Source: an uncultured Bacteroidales bacterium
GTDB lineage: Bacteria > Bacteroidota > Bacteroidia > Bacteroidales > P3
Direction: 5' to 3'
DNA: 14,606 nucleotides
Assembly: GCA_905236405.1 (NCBI GenBank)
Contig: CAJOQB010000050.1
Span: 1 to 14,606, forward strand
This document shows, piece after piece, positions 13,582 through 14,606 of this stretch. A program made the position numbers and the translations under genes. Below the pieces are notes generated by a model. That model was not told the DNA's origin and made no database searches. It saw only the letters and a program-made list of their open reading frames with translations. Positions within the stretch are counted from its first letter, which is position 1. Every line of letters begins with the position of its first letter.

Positions 13582-14187
13582 ATGCTCGAAGAGAAATATC
13601 ATACCGATAAGATTGAGGCCGGCTGCGACGAGGCAGGACGTGGATGCTTGGCAGGACCGGTGGTGGCCGCTGCCGTCATCCTGCCCGACGGCTACCACAA
13701 CGAGCTCATCAACGACTCAAAGCAGTTGAACGAGAAACAACGCTACGCCCTCCGCGAGACCATTGAACGAGACGCTGTGGCTTGGGCCGTGGCCGAGGTG
13801 AGCAACGAGGAGATAGACCGCATGAACATCCTCCGTGCCTCGCTCCACGCCATGAACTTGGCGGTAAAGAAGCTGACGGTGAAGCCCGAGGCGCTGCTGA
13901 TTGACGGCAACCGCTTTGTCAACGAGACCGATCTGCCCTACCAATGCATCGTCAAGGGCGACGGCCGCTACATGGACATCGCTGCCGCCTCGATACTGGC
14001 CAAGACCCACCGCGACGACCTGATGAAAGAGGCCCATCGACACTACCCCGACTATGGTTGGGACCGCAACAAAGGATACCCCACGGCGCAACACTATGCC
14101 GCCATCGAACAACACGGCATCACTCCGCTGCACCGCAAGAGTTTCCGTTTAGAAAAACAACTGGAACTACAGTTTGACACACTATAA
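13582..14187 (+). CDS. rnhB: Ribonuclease HII
   Basis: 201 residues, normal length for the family. RNase HII cleaves the RNA strand of RNA-DNA hybrids and single ribonucleotides embedded in DNA, acting in the cytoplasm in ribonucleotide excision repair and primer removal. The four acidic active-site residues are in place: Asp16 and Glu17 in GCDEAGRGCLAGP, Asp108 in LLIDGN, and Asp127 in VKGDGRY. The signature YMDIAAASILAKTHRD follows, and the C-terminal DYGWDRNKGYPTAQHYAAI segment is also typical. The start at 13582 leaves a 12-bp gap after the membrane protein gene; the next gene begins 3 bp after its stop, so this is an operon-like arrangement. Confidence 0.97.
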   Translation: MLEEKYHTDKIEAGCDEAGRGCLAGPVVAAAVILPDGYHNELINDSKQLNEKQRYALRETIERDAVAWAVAEVSNEEIDRMNILRASLHAMNLAVKKLTVKPEALLIDGNRFVNETDLPYQCIVKGDGRYMDIAAASILAKTHRDDLMKEAHRHYPDYGWDRNKGYPTAQHYAAIEQHGITPLHRKSFRLEKQLELQFDTL

Positions 14188-14190
14188 GCT

Positions 14191-14606
14191 ATGTTTGACT
14201 CGCTGATAGACAACCGCAACAAGAAGATGCTGAAACGCATCGCCTCGCATCCTCGCGACAAAAGGATGACGTGCTTAGACGACGTAAAACAGTTAGGCAT
14301 CATCTTTACCGTGGGCAGCGAGAAAGAATGGAACGTCATCCACGCCTTTGTCAAGGCCATGGAACAACGCAAGAAGAAGGTCTTCTTGATTGGCTACCAA
14401 GCCTACAAACAGGAAATCAACTACATCTTCACCCACGCCCAGACGACCATCTGCCACGAGAAGGACGACTTCACCTTCTGGCGACGGCCCAAGGAGGGGG
14501 TGATAGACGGGTTTGCCAACCGCCACTACGACCTGCTAATCGACACCACGGCACAACCCAACTTCTTCGCCCAGTATGTGGCGGCCAAGACGGTGGCCGA
14601 CCTGAA
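14191..14606 (+). CDS. DUF6913-like protein (3' end outside window)
   Basis: 138 codons are visible, beginning MFDSLIDNRNKKMLKR three bases after the rnhB stop, and the frame is open to the right edge. Features: a basic N-terminal helix, LGIIFTVGSEKEW, VIHAFVKAMEQRKKKVFLIGY, DFTFWRRPKEGVIDGF and YDLLIDTT. This layout matches my memory of the Bacteroidetes DUF6913 family, small cytoplasmic proteins of unknown function. No signal peptide or membrane span is visible in this part. Likely co-transcribed with rnhB. Confidence 0.85.
   Translation, partial: MFDSLIDNRNKKMLKRIASHPRDKRMTCLDDVKQLGIIFTVGSEKEWNVIHAFVKAMEQRKKKVFLIGYQAYKQEINYIFTHAQTTICHEKDDFTFWRRPKEGVIDGFANRHYDLLIDTTAQPNFFAQYVAAKTVADL

Noticed and set aside
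12609..13610. 333-codon plus-strand frame overlapping the membrane protein
   Set aside because: Arg/His/Asp-rich shadow. The 12601 frame has regular hydrophobic spans and fits tightly before rnhB.

Overview
The window looks like a chromosomal piece of a Bacteroidetes genome, most likely order Bacteroidales. Three things support this: a secreted subtilase ending in a type IX secretion (T9SS, Por) sorting domain, Bacteroidetes-type promoter boxes (TTTG ... TAnnTTTG) with AT-rich leaders and no clear Shine-Dalgarno, and a giant surface protein built from Fn3, cleaved-adhesin/MAM-like and InlB-type repeats. I cannot assign a genus.

Left two thirds (1-9500, minus strand): one uninterrupted reading frame of at least 3,166 codons. 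It starts at 9500 and runs off the left edge without a stop. The product has a signal peptide, then four jelly-roll (choice-of-anchor J/MAM-like) domains alternating with Fn3, a run of Fn3 domains with two Bacteroidales-type beta-sandwich modules, another jelly-roll-like region, eleven InlB/Flg_new-type repeats, and the start of a 50-residue CD-x-F-x-W repeat array. Long plus-strand open frames over this gene are codon-aligned antisense shadows, not genes.

Middle (9501-10361): an 861-bp divergent intergenic region. It holds a candidate promoter for the giant gene (about 310-nt leader), a small hairpin, a cluster of palindromes and shuffled repeat words (9930-10085), a G-rich and a C-rich block flanking an AT-rich segment (10134-10272), and a good promoter for the next gene.

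Right third (10362-14606, plus strand): a secreted S8 subtilisin-like protease with a T9SS C-terminal domain, a five-copy 9-bp tandem repeat that begins on its stop codon, a polytopic membrane protein (DUF6427-like), ribonuclease HII (rnhB), and the beginning of a DUF6913-like protein. The last three are packed with 12- and 3-bp gaps and probably form one transcription unit.

The giant adhesin and the protease are both exported proteins transcribed divergently from a shared control region, so a surface adhesion/proteolysis pair is plausible but unproven. The three downstream genes look like ordinary housekeeping or conserved Bacteroidetes genes. I see no clear new defence, mobile or biosynthetic system. 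The least explained parts are the intergenic repeat mosaic and the conserved tandem repeats of the adhesin.
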